From Nematostella vectensis (lineage: Eukaryota > Cnidaria > Anthozoa > Actiniaria > Edwardsiidae), in the NCBI RefSeq assembly GCF_932526225.1, contig NC_064039.1:11738139-11802138 (forward strand): a stretch of DNA of 64,000 nt. Direction: 5' to 3'. The position numbers and the translations under genes are program-made. Shown piece by piece: positions 24,060-35,242 of this stretch (its first letter is position 1; every line of letters starts with the position of its first letter). The notes below the pieces were generated by a model. That model saw nothing but the letters and a program-made list of their open reading frames with translations, made no database searches and was not told where the DNA came from.

Positions 24060-24081
24060 GGGGGGGGGGGGGGGGGGGGGG
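24060..24081 (+). repeat. Poly-G run of 22
   Basis: An uninterrupted G22 homopolymer lies 50 bp beyond the pogo-like MITE. It is prone to length polymorphism and sequencing error. Confidence 0.9.
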
Positions 24082-27000
24082 TTGTACGACGAGGCTCAGT
24101 ATATGTGACTGAGATCAATACCAATTGACAGAAATCCTGATAGGTTTCACACTGTTATTTTATTATTTGTATCAGATAACGTAAATACGATGATAGACAA
24201 TACCATGTGGTTGCGCTTCATACTGTAACAAAGGATCAGGAACTAAATGAAAGCTAAGAAACTAAATATACAAGCACTCTATAGTAAATACGCGTCTTGC
24301 TGCAATTCATACTAGGCACAACTATCGTCTGATATCCTATGTCACTATGTTTAATTAAGTGTTATATCGTGAAAATTGCGTTGTTAAACGTATATCACGA
24401 ATGTAACTGGTGTAACAGAACATGAATCTATTTATACTCGCATTCGTAATTTGTGCTGGAGATCTATTTCCTTATTACCATACTCGCCATTACCATTACC
24501 ATTTTTCTATTTTACCAGTTCAAACTCAAATAATCGAAAGGTCCCTATCTCCTCTTTTAACTTTCAATTTACATCACAGGTAGAAAAGTGCTGTAATTTT
24601 GGCCTATCGCCATGTTTAAAAACATGCTAAAAATTGTTTGGCCCCCAAAGGGATCTATCACTGCCCCATCCTAAATAGCAATAAGGGTTTTACAAGTGTC
24701 TACTTCAATCATTAAATCATAGATACCACAGATCATGGGTGCCACCGCGGTAATTAGGAAGTCATTAAAACACTACAGGGTTACGTATGTTGTTAAACTC
24801 ATTTTGTTCATGGTTCCCTGCTAGCACAAGAGACCTCTGCTACGGAATACTCTCTGTTTCATCCTACAAATTTTAATAGATCGTCTAAAAAAACGTGAAA
24901 CTTTTCCTAGATGTGCGACCTCAAACCGGTATTGACTATTTCCACCATCTAGTAATAGGGCCTAAAAGACTTCAAACACTTTATCACACATCCACGTCTG
25001 TTGGGGGCGACTTAGTTTTAATTTAAAGACTCTGTAAAGAAATACAGCGAAGTATCCGATGACACATTGCTAACCCATTCCACCTCGTCTTAAAATATTA
25101 AGTGATATTTGCAAAGGTTGGCATGCCCGAAGATCCTGTCTAAACAGCAATCCATCGGTGGCTTTGCTTGAATCCTCTGCTTGAGTACAAGTCCTTATTC
25201 CAAGGGCCTGATAAAACCGTTAGATCAGCTATGAAAATATCATAACACTTGGAACAGGCCCTAAAAACTAATGCACATGGACCCTAAAATAACAAACTAA
25301 GTACGCCATGTCATGGGGAGGGTTTGTGCCTGAGTAAACCGCCACAGGGAAGTTCTCAACAAATCATTATTTTATTTCACGCTGATAACAATTGCTACTG
25401 ACAGCAAAATAGTGAAAACTACGTCATTTATTGATTTATTTTGCTCTATGTTATCGGTACAGGACCAGGCAAGATTATTCCGTGCTCACAATAATAAGGC
25501 GACAGCCGATTGTTATGGCTAGTTCGCTTGAGAGACAGCGAAAACAAACTAGATACTGCAGAGAAATGACCCCATTAACTCACTATCTCCGATAAGAATT
25601 ACTGTCATAGACCGTGTAGACCTGATAAACGCAAGGTCATCAGTGATAACGTGTTTTCAAGATGTGCGAGATATGCTGGCTTCTAACAAAATTTTCCCCC
25701 ACCCCAGCCCGCCTGCCTGCCAAGACCCATCATGTTGCGAATAAAACGGCGGGAAATCGATCCAGCCGCGCTTTATAGCATACGATTTTTACGCAATTAA
25801 TCCAATATATCTGTATATCCTCTTGACTGTAAAACTAAAACACTCAAACAAAGGCACACATTTTTCACTTTTTAAAGACCTTCAAAATCAAGATGCATTG
25901 AAAAAGCCCTTTTTGGAATTAGATCACACGTTCCCCGAAATGAAAACGAAGTTTCAAGCAGTATATAAGGTACAGTATTCGGCTTTAGTTTTGTTAAAAT
26001 ACGCGTGTAGTACAATTTAGTCAATCTAACATTGTAGCCTACTAGTACAAAACATGTGCGGTTGTTTCATTTCGAAGCGATTATTTTGTGTACACATGCA
26101 AAATCTCGATTTAGACAAAAACTATATCTAATACTTCCTTCAACGGAAAATTCTTAATGAAAACAATGTAGCCAATAGTTATCATAGCCACCATAAAGCT
26201 TTTCCCATGGAATCCAGACATAACTCCTCTAATTAGTGTTTAAATATATTAGATGAAATGCCAATGAGAACAAACAATGTTTGTACTTTCGTCCATGTAC
26301 AATTGTTTTTGCTGGATTCAAGTAAAAAGTGTCTTTTGTTATGGTGGAAATTATCTTTGTTGTTTAACATTGATGAACTAATTTGATTTGTGCATATCTT
26401 TTTTTTATTGTGTCTGATAATAATGCAAAAATAAGCGAAAATAAATCAGCCCCTTCAATTTACCGATAACTACCTCGAGTCAAGTGTCTTTGTGGTCTGG
26501 CATTAACATTTTAAAATCTTTAAAACATACATAACGCGTTAGTCAAAATGTGTCGTTTGAAAATAACCTGATTGTCATAAAAGCCGTTAATCGAAAAGCT
26601 CGCTTAGTAAGCAAAACCGGCTAGACAGCTGAAAACAGTGCCAGGCGTTTTAGCACTTAGAAGTGTGAAATTAAACATTAAAGATCGATCAATTGAAAAC
26701 CTATTCACTCAAGCCACTAACAGTGGAAATTTGCTGTTATTGTTATTCGTTTGATCTTTGGTAAAAGGTCTATGGATCAGACGATGATCTGATTCGACCT
26801 TAGCGATCTATTCCCGTCAAAGCCCATACACTAGGCCCGATAAACACTTTAACTTAGTGCACTTAGGTAATGTTTATACACGTAATACACCGAGAACAGG
26901 AACTAATGAACAGCACACAATAAAATTGAAGAAATAACAAAGAGTTTTAACTGTTTGGTGAAGCTCGGATGTGTGTTTTATCGCGGATACTGTTATTGTG

Positions 27001-29888
27001 GGGCCTTCATCAGCTGAATATCCACGCTTTTTTCGCCTTAGTGTCATAGTGACAGCTTTGCTAATTCTAAGCTTACTGTTCCAGTTTCCTTGACATTTCA
27101 CGGACGTATCACTTTTCCCAGTTCCGTCTCTGCAGCCGTCCTGAAGTATCAGTACATGGTTGCGCATCCCATCACAAGTAGATTTAGTTTCAGTATTACG
27201 CAGGCGAGACCCATGGAAGCGTTAAACCCCAAGACTCGTATAACCCGCTCCGAAGAAAGCCTTCCATTATACTCTTGAGTATTGTCCAACAAATTAATTA
27301 GAGGATCGCAAAATTAAGGGATGCTAATCGAAATAAAAAGACCCCACCATTTTCACGCCTTCGGTACAATAAACCATTTGCGTTAATGGCCGTCTATTGA
27401 GCGAATTGAATGTTCATTTGAAATTCCGTGTACTCAGTTGTCCCATTTCCGAAGGGTCTTTTGTTCGGTTTGCTTACTCGTTTTGACGTTCACGCTCAGG
27501 AAACTCGATGTTTCCCAAGTTTTTCTAGCTTGTATACTGCTTCCAGTCAACTCCAATAGGACTTATTATTACTTACGCCAAAAAATATGAACCCTTAAAT
27601 ATCTGATAACACTAATAGCGCGGCTGTCCGCTTACGGGAAACCGAGGCATGAAGGTATATTAGTACAATATCAAGCTTTCTTTTGTCCTGTTTAGTATAT
27701 GGTTTAACGCGTCGCTGCCATAGTCTAAGTTATGTTTGCAGAAGGCTTCTTGATCTAACTTTACTCGTGGTATCCCCGATACCTCACACATGGCATTTCC
27801 CGAGACCTCTTACTTAAACGCTGACAGGTCTGCTGTAGAGAAGTCGAGCTGTAGAAATAGGAATATATGAGTTGTGGCCTAAGAGGGTCGAACGATAGGA
27901 ATTGTTAGGTAAATTAAATTATGGAATTCTTTCAACTGCTTAAGTGGGTCACACGTCTTAATCGTTAGCATGAAGTGAGCGGTCGAGCACTTTATTGGTG
28001 GGCTTTCGCCCTAGGAGTCGGACGTTTCGCAAGCGCCGGATAGTCACCCTTTGCATGGTCTGATAACAGGAGATTTCTTGCGGGGCTAAAATGTTTTTGT
28101 TTGTCCGGTTTGTTTTCTTTGATGTTCACTTGTGACAGCACATTATCTTGTGATGGGGGAAACCTGAGAGGCTATTTTACGTGTGTGGTTTAAGGGGCAT
28201 TAACTTTGTTGTCTTAGGCTACAACCGCCATTTGATTTGGATAGGGACATATTGGAATACCAGATATACTGACTAGGTGAAAGGACTCCAACTCGCTCAG
28301 ACGCGAAGATCGCGCCAGCTGTGTTAAATATCAAAGCCTTGTTTTCGCGAACTGATTTTCACCTCATTCATCCAGTGCTAAACAGAACACTTCACACACT
28401 CAATCTGTTGATAATATAATGACCATTAAAACTTGTCTAAACGATGAAGCTTTCTTTGCGGGAGCTTCCCAACAGGAAGCGCTGTCACTCATGCGGATGA
28501 GCCAAACAAACTGCGCGATCCAAGTTATTCACAAAAAAATCATACTTTCATTACGGTTTATTCATCTTCACAGCACTACGGATCCTGACTGGTCCATATG
28601 TCCCTAATGGCAAAAACACATGACATTGTCTCTAATTTCATACATCCGCCAGCAAACGTGATGCAATGCTGCAACATAGCGCCCGGAGCGTCATGGCCCG
28701 GCTGGGGTCAGCCATCCGCAGCTTAGCACTGCGCGTATTTAGGTACATTTATTTTATGTACGTCTCACCGAGTTTGTGTAAAATGTGAATGGTGTATAGA
28801 CATGTTATGGGAGGGGCACCTAAATGGTCTGAAGGGAAGTGCGTTTACAATCGCATTAAGCCGTGAATAAAAGGACTCGTAATGGGTCCTAATGAGATTC
28901 TTTGTCCTCTATGAACGCTGGATTGTAATCAACTCCTGCGAGGTAATCGTTCTTCAAGGGCGACCAACAATGATACGTTTTACTGCAAACCACGTACGAT
29001 CTCCCACGAACAACACACGCGAACCCGTCAACGTGTGAATCCCTAGAATTCAATCGCTTCCAGACTGTTGCCCCAAACTCAGATGCCCCAAACCTCCCTT
29101 TATCTTTTCCTTCACTCTCTCTAAAGAAAACACATCACCGATATTGCATCAAGTGTATTTCGTCGTTAATTTACAATAGAATTATATATTGCATTACTAG
29201 ACCACCTTGGCATGTGTGGCTAATGCTAAACGGACAATTTACACAGACGATAGAATGTACACAACCGTTACTACATTCCCATATCTAGCGATAACTTCAC
29301 CTCGAGAATTGAGTGCGCTTTTGAGCCCTTCTTTCCCGTTCAAGTATACTTGTTTTATAAATAAATTACGTTGATGAGGCAAAGAAATAAAGCTGTCAAC
29401 TAAAATGAATAGGGAACCGAGATAAGAGAGAACGGCACTCCATTAGCACGGAGATGTCTGCACGATCAACACGCATTGAGCGATCCACTTGGCGCTACCC
29501 GACTTAGCTCTTTAACTATTCAGTACATGTTCCTATATCTCTTAAACAACCCACCACACACTTCGCTTATTGCATCAGGGATTCACGAATGTCCGAATCC
29601 GGGATTATGCTTAATTAAAGTCTAATGCCATGCAATCGCCCATGATGAAAAGGGTAAACGAGTAAAGCGTCAAACACTCCATCTCAATGTTGGATTAAGT
29701 GTTGTACTTCCGTAGTGACGAGAGTAGAGAGAGCGCGATTTCCAAGGCGAGCTCATCTTCCCAAGTGATTCTCTCATCTCTACAGTACTTTTAAGTCTTT
29801 ATAATCTTATAACTGTACAGCGGACTTAAAGCTACTGACCTTGATATGGCCTATTCTACGGTCGCGCTTTGCGCATATGAATTCTTCG

Positions 29889-29902
29889 CTCGCTATAGCG
29901 AG
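29889..29902. repeat. 14-bp perfect palindrome over the NK3 stop codon
   Basis: CTCGCTATAGCGAG is a perfect palindrome that includes the TAG stop of the NK3-like gene (29893-29895). It could fold in the mRNA or be chance. Confidence 0.5.
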
Positions 29903-30862
29903 TGACTTGACGGTAGCATATGGTCCAAGCAATATAGCCCGTAGGAGCCAAGGCTTCCGAAGCTAGGCACATAAGGCGTAACTGGGTAGGAAGGTACGGC
30001 AGGCAATCCTAGATCTTCGTACTGCTTTCTGTCATCTCTAACGAGAACTCTTACCGCTACCTTCTTTGCCGCGCTTGGGGGACAAATCTCAGAGGCTAGT
30101 TGGCGACGCTTGGTTTTATACCGGCGGTTCTGGAACCAGATTTTAACTTGTGTTTCTGTCAGTTTGAGAGCCGCAGCGAGGTCTGCTCTTTCCGGCCCGG
30201 AGAGATATTTTTGGTGGCTGAATCTTCTCTCTAGTTCAAAGACTTGCTGGTGAGAGAAGGCAGCTCTTGATCGCTTCCTGCGCGGTTTACTCTTCTGTTG
30301 TTGGTTTGACGGCGAGGTGTTGCTGGCCTCCCTTTCGGAGCGAACTGTAATCAAGACACAAAAACGTTCAGTCCAAACACAAGATCACATTAATTAGTAG
30401 GCGGTCTGTATTCGCAGATTATTTAACTGAATTAAACCCAAACTGATTACGTTAAGTCCCGTCCCGTCCGGGACTCTCACATTCAATAAACGGCGCCACC
30501 GTTTTAGCGATCTCACTTAGTGTATAGTTTACGGACTCACTTTGTTCTTTTGCGTCGCACTCGTCTGGACTCTCCTCCGCTCTGCTGTCCTCGGCGTGAA
30601 CTGAATCTGTTGGTGGTGTCGCCGCGGCTTGCGGAAGACAGTGATAACTTGCCAGAGGCACGTACGGTTGGAATGGGAATGTTGCCTGGCGGTAGGACGG
30701 CGAGGGAATGTATGTGGGGAAACGATGGGGCTCGACTCCACGTCGTTCCCACAACGATGGCAGCGCTATGCTGCTCGAGTCTAGGTTCTGGACGTCCTGT
30801 CTGCTGAGTATGTCGGTGATAGAGAATGGCGTAACCGCGGGTCTAGTGCTAGAATCGCTCAT
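29893..30862 (-). CDS. NK3: NK3-class (bagpipe/Nkx3-like) homeobox transcription factor, two exons
   Basis: A nuclear DNA-binding transcription factor. Exon 1 is 30862-30481, the intron is 30480-30345 (donor GTGAGA, acceptor TTACAG, phase 1) and exon 2 is 30344-29893, giving 277 residues. The N-terminal repressor-like TN/eh1 motif FSITDILS is at residues 13-20, and an acidic stretch lies around 91-108. The homeodomain is at about 150-209, starting RKRSRAAF, with recognition helix [17 protein letters not shown] and the NK-type Tyr at position 54. After it comes [13 protein letters not shown] (about 220-232), a segment characteristic of Nkx3 proteins. NK3 genes pattern mesoderm, notably visceral, in bilaterians. 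The splice joint is my prediction; it restores frame exactly and gives ...PFIEFRSERE.... The NK4-like gene lies 2.9 kb upstream on the same strand. Confidence 0.93.
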
Positions 30863-30944
30863 GGTCAGTGTTGTTCCTGCGTGCTCCGTCCCTTCGAGTG
30901 AGTGCGAGTCAGTTGCGCCTCACGTTGACGTACCCACGGATGTC

Positions 30945-30958
30945 CTATACTAAAATAG
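30945..30958 (-). promoter_or_regulatory. TATA-like element upstream of NK3
   Basis: On the minus strand this reads CTATTTTAGTATAG, about 83-96 bp upstream of the predicted ATG. It also resembles an imperfect MEF2 site. It is the only AT-rich box in an otherwise GC-balanced leader. Confidence 0.3.
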
Positions 30959-31456
30959 CACTCAGAGGCCTGGAGGAATTTTCCCTATATCATTACTTAT
31001 TGATAAGAAATCAAAATTGAACATTAATCGCCTATTGGTCGGAGTTCACGTATCACTTAGTGCCTGTTGATGAGACAATCAGGCTAATCACGCCTTCTGA
31101 TTGGACGAGAGCTTCATTTACGTAGTTTGTTGTCGTTGTGCTAGAGAGCGTTGACACAATGCAATTAGGAACACACACGGTACTCTTTAATTACACGAGG
31201 GCTTCGAACCACATAGGCACAAAGCGAAAACACAGCTTCCCAGAGATCCTGAGTAGCTGCAAATGACACAGTGCTTTTTCAAACACACCGTGTTTACTTT
31301 ATATCATTGAGATAGCTTATCTGGTAAACAGTGCCTGCATATCGGAACGACACGTTAGCCCACTCCCCTCCCCAATACACTGGAGTAACCCCCCTGGTTT
31401 TAGAGTAAAAAACCTAGGTGAGAATTAACAGGACCAGAATGTGTTTTGACGGCGGA

Positions 31457-31501
31457 GGGGGGGGGGGGGGGGGTGGTGAATGGGTGAGAGGGTGGGGAGG
31501 G
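31457..31501 (+). repeat. G17 run and adjacent G-quadruplex-type motif upstream of NK3
   Basis: G17 at 31457-31473 is followed by GGGTGAGAGGGTGGGGAGGG (31482-31501), which meets the G3+N1-7 quadruplex rule. It sits about 0.6 kb upstream of the NK3 start. Confidence 0.75.
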
Positions 31502-33793
31502 TGGTTTTCCTTGCGCGCAACTCGCCTCCTACAATCCGTCAGTCCTACATTTAAACAGATCTTAATAAAATGTCAGCGCGTGGGAAAGCCGCTCGGGAAA
31601 GCCTGTCTTGGAGGGCAGTGAAACTTTGTTTTGGGACAGAGCGCTTGCGTCGAGCCATTCTATAGCCGTAATGACTTCTCCTGGGCGCTGCCAATCAAAC
31701 TCATGGCTTGCGCGTTAATTCGTTTATTATTTTGCTATTGTCAATTAATGTCGATTAGTGATTGCAGTGATTGACAAGCGGAGAATAGAGAACGCGCCAT
31801 CTGGCGTGAAGTTTTAATTTTCAACGTTTACATACACTTTAATACATTTTCGTACAATAAGCAATTCAAGCAGATTTTGTTCTGATCTCGTTTTACCTCT
31901 CAACGGAAGCTCGAGGAAAACCATTTCAAGATGAAACTAAGGCAATCCAAATGACAATATTGGGGCATTAAAAAGGTTTTACCATAAGTACGGATTGCTT
32001 TCACTTCGATTTTCATCACATATCAATAATACGGTGACTTGTCAGATAGGCTAACACCGTCCTAATGCGATTATTAAGTTCTACACGGTTTGTCGTTTTT
32101 AGTGCCTCTTCTTTTTTCGATAGCTTTTCTAGTAGCTTTCTCCGTACATATCTTTTGACAGAGCTCATAAATTTGACGTATCTTTTCCCTTTTGTATCAT
32201 ACGTATACCAGCGTGCGCACGTTTTGGGTGAATTTTTAAATGTATATTTTCCTCTGCGTTTTGTAATATTTGTAACGTCTGTTTCATTGCACTTGTCAGC
32301 GAAAAAATCTATTTATACAGTGTCGAGACCTCTCTATCCTACTAGCTTACCAGAGTAAAGGTCGAATTTCTTATGATTGATCGGCGAAAAATATAAACCT
32401 ATCATTTTGACGGCTTTTCAAAACATTAATACCTGGTTGAGGTATTAAGGAATTCTTTCTTGTCGTCTCGCCAGCAGTTGACAATTTCAAGAGAAAAACC
32501 AAAAAAATAGATAAAGTGCCTAAATTACCCGGCTAATGGGAATTTTTTTTGTCCATTTTCATGACATTAATGTTCAATTTGTTTTGTGGTTACGTATGTT
32601 GGGCATTGTAAAGAAAGAGTACCATCTATAGGAAACCTGCTAAATTATGCCTGATAATAAGACTGCATCGTTTTTTTTTTGAAAAACTGTGATAAGTTTT
32701 TATGCCTGGAAGGGTGGCGTCATTTCTGCTTATTGAAGCACTATTCAGCATAAGAAAACTGTCTGAAAATAATGGGCCATATAATCAATATGTTGCTGGC
32801 ACGGAAATTTCTCTAATGGACTAAGCCGTATTTCGTGGTTAGTGTGATGCTTTGCTAAATCCATCCTAAATGTACACCCAAAAACGCAAATTAACCAGCA
32901 ATAATGTCACCATTAATTTCAAGCTTTTGTCAGCCTGTGAAATGCTTGGCACTTTCGCGCTTACTAATTAGGATTATATCGTTCACGGCTAGAGCAGCAT
33001 CTCAGGTGATAACCAATAAAGCGACTAAACCTTTACACAAAAGCCCCCTTTTCCCGGTTAAACGCTTCTATTATTTGCTTATCTCGTTGAGCCCGGAGTT
33101 ATAGCCCTGTGTTTCTGTTAGCAGACAATGTATGCCTCTATCTCGGTATAAAAACCACACGGGAATTATCGATAACGAAAGTTCACGGGAAAGGTACAGC
33201 GCATTCGCACGCACGCTAGACGCCTCCACGACATCGACTTTGCGACAGGTTTTTCTTAAATACCTTTTATTTAGACTGTCTAACAAAACCTGAACATAAA
33301 AAAGTCTTGTATGACATCTCAGTCAACGTGTCATTGGACGCTGAAGTCAAATATTGATGTGAGAATGAGAGAATTGAGGCCCTCAGCACAGGGCTCATCT
33401 TGCGTGTTTAGAACTGTCTGCTAATCTAGCGCGCACACATCTTACTTAACAAAGAATAACTCTGTCTGTCTCAAGAGACGCATAAATACACAACTATTTG
33501 CGTCGTTAAATCTGGCTTTTTTCGAATATTATTTTGTTATTTATCTTTGACTTTGTTACTCTGATATAACATTATATACAATAGAGGGGCATATCTTAGC
33601 ATCTGATGTATCAACCTAGTGTCTATTGAGCCATTCTATGCAGCTAAGATACCTTTGCCGGCTTAGTTTCCACTTGAAGTAGCAAAAATTTTAAATATAC
33701 AGTGTGTTTGCTGAAGGCAAATTCCGTACCCTGCGCGGGACAGCGTGTGAACACTCGTCCATCTCGAGCTATCGGTCGCGTTTAACTCTACTG

Positions 33794-35164
33794 TCACCAT
33801 TGACTTGGACAAGACCTGTTCGTGAGGGGATTACCACCCTGTTGGGGATACATATTCATATAGTGAGGCGGCGGGAAGTTCATATTCATGTTCGTGTTCA
33901 TGTTATACCCGTAAGGTTCCCTCCCGAAGCACGTCTCTCCATCTCGCACTAATACGGGTACAGCTACCCTCCTGGGCTCCGGTGGCAAGCCATACCACGA
34001 CTCCATACCCGCAGCACGCGCTTTGTTCTCCATCGCCTGCTTCTTACACTTATAGCGCTTGTTCTGAAACCATATCTTGACCTGATTCGGCGTTAGTTTG
34101 AGTAGACTTGCGAGGTGATCACGCTCCGGCGCAGAGAGGTACTTCTGCCCCTTGAATCTCCTTTCGAGCTCGTAAACCTGCGCTTGTGAGAATAATACGC
34201 GTGGTTTTCTGCGGATTCTTTTAGGTTTATTGCCTACTTCGCTCGACATTGAGCCGTTGCACGAATTCGTGAGCTGTTGCAGTTCCGTGCCGTTCGAAGT
34301 CGCTTGACTCGTCTGAAGGTCTGAATGCATATCTTGGCTTTCTGGCTTTGAGCTGAGCTCAGGATCCATTGACACTGAAAAGTTACAAGGAGAATCGTGT
34401 GTCAGCACAAAACACTAAGTATCAACAACGACACCACTAGAAAGCGTTTTACCCTAAGGGGCTCCCTCAGTAATTAGCGTAGTGAAAGACTTCCACGCCC
34501 CAAAGATTGCAGATTGTAAATATTTTCCTTAATGTGAATGACGTGTATTTGGAAAGCTTTCTGGTTCGGTAGGTCTGCGTGAGCACGCGGGCGGACGCGG
34601 AGCGCGAAGCCAAACTCGACTGAGTAGTGCAAACTTACATCGCACAATCCTACCTTAGAAGAAGTACCTATAACGGACCTTAGCAATGGCTTAACCTTTC
34701 AATGGAGCTCTTCTCTTGAACACTTGAAGCAATTTCCCTCCCCCCACTTTGCGTTCAGAGATTTGATTATAATTGTTAACATCATATGAAATAGCGCGCT
34801 CAAACATGATTCATAACAGCCAAAATACACAGAATCATTTCGCATACTTAGCGGTGTATATACCTTGCGCGGAGCCGTCGAGAATTTGACTTGTTGAAGT
34901 GTTGCTGTTAGCCGCTTGGCTAGAGTCGCTTTTCATGTACATCGGCCTTGTGGTGTCACCGTAGAGATAACTCTGGTTGTGACTGTCGTGCATGTGTAGT
35001 CCACTGGTTGTAGACGGCTCCAACTTGCTAGCCATCGTATGAATCGAAGTCATCTGCGTCAGGCAATCACTCTGGCCTGCCTCTTTGTAGTTTGGATGGA
35101 ACTCGCTTAGACTCAATAGATTTCGCACTGTAAATGGAGCTGTAGGATTTGTAGGATGTAACAT
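33794..35164 (-). CDS. NK4: NK4/tinman/Nkx2-5-like homeobox transcription factor, two exons
   Basis: A nuclear transcription factor of the NK2 superclass. Exon 1 is 35164-34864, the intron is 34863-34375 (donor GTATAT, acceptor TTTCAG, phase 1) and exon 2 is 34374-33794, giving 293 residues. The N-terminal TN motif [12 protein letters not shown] is at 10-21. The homeodomain is at about 155-214 ([20 protein letters not shown] at its start), with recognition helix [15 protein letters not shown] and the diagnostic Tyr54. The NK2-specific domain [13 protein letters not shown] is at 234-246. The C terminus is Asn/Met/Pro-rich. Lys at homeodomain position 52 replaces the usual Arg. The frame-restoring splice gives ...DGSAQVSMDPE.... 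NK4 genes act in cardiac/visceral mesoderm in bilaterians. NK2 proper is the main alternative assignment; adjacency to NK3 and the homeodomain favour NK4. Confidence 0.92.
34721..34727 (+). promoter_or_regulatory. Tinman/Nkx2-5-type site inside the NK4 intron
   Basis: CACTTGA (TCAAGTG on the gene strand) matches the preferred NK4-class core and lies within the gene's own intron. This would suit autoregulation, but it is a single 7-mer and could be chance. Confidence 0.35.
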
Positions 35165-35226
35165 GACGTTCGCACGCTTCCCCTTTCCCGTCCGTATTCG
35201 CGTTGCTTTAACCTTGCGGTTAGGAT

Positions 35227-35242
35227 TGACTTTTGAAAGTCA
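35227..35242. promoter_or_regulatory. Near-perfect 16-bp palindrome upstream of NK4
   Basis: TGACTTTTGAAAGTCA has 7-bp perfect arms around a 2-bp centre, 63-78 bp upstream of the NK4 ATG. A dimeric transcription factor site in the core promoter or 5' UTR is plausible. The factor is not identified. Confidence 0.35.

Larger units (their letters stand above)
17033..29892. other. Gene-free stretch downstream of the NK3 gene
   Basis: About 12.9 kb of AT-rich, apparently single-copy DNA. The longest open frame (20581-21018, 145 codons) is within chance expectation for this much sequence and shows no recognisable domain. A pogo-like MITE, a poly-G run and a GC palindrome (TGGCGCCGGCGCCA, 20274-20287) are the only structures I can point to. 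It could hold NK regulatory DNA. Confidence 0.6.
30863..33793. other. NK4-NK3 intergenic region
   Basis: 2.9 kb without a recognisable gene. It must hold the NK3 promoter and the NK4 3' UTR. A possible poly(A) signal for NK4 is AATAAA on the minus strand at 33266-33271, about 520 nt past the stop. A G-rich patch (31457-31501) and a Tinman-type site CACTTGA (33671-33677) are present. Confidence 0.6.

Noticed and set aside
30520-30953. Plus-strand frames across NK3 exon 1
   Set aside because: They are shadows of the well-supported minus-strand homeobox gene.
31790-31805. CTCF-like site GCGCCATCTGGCG
   Set aside because: The match to the CTCF core is weak, and CTCF is thought to be absent outside bilaterians. 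It is more simply a symmetric E-box-like sequence.
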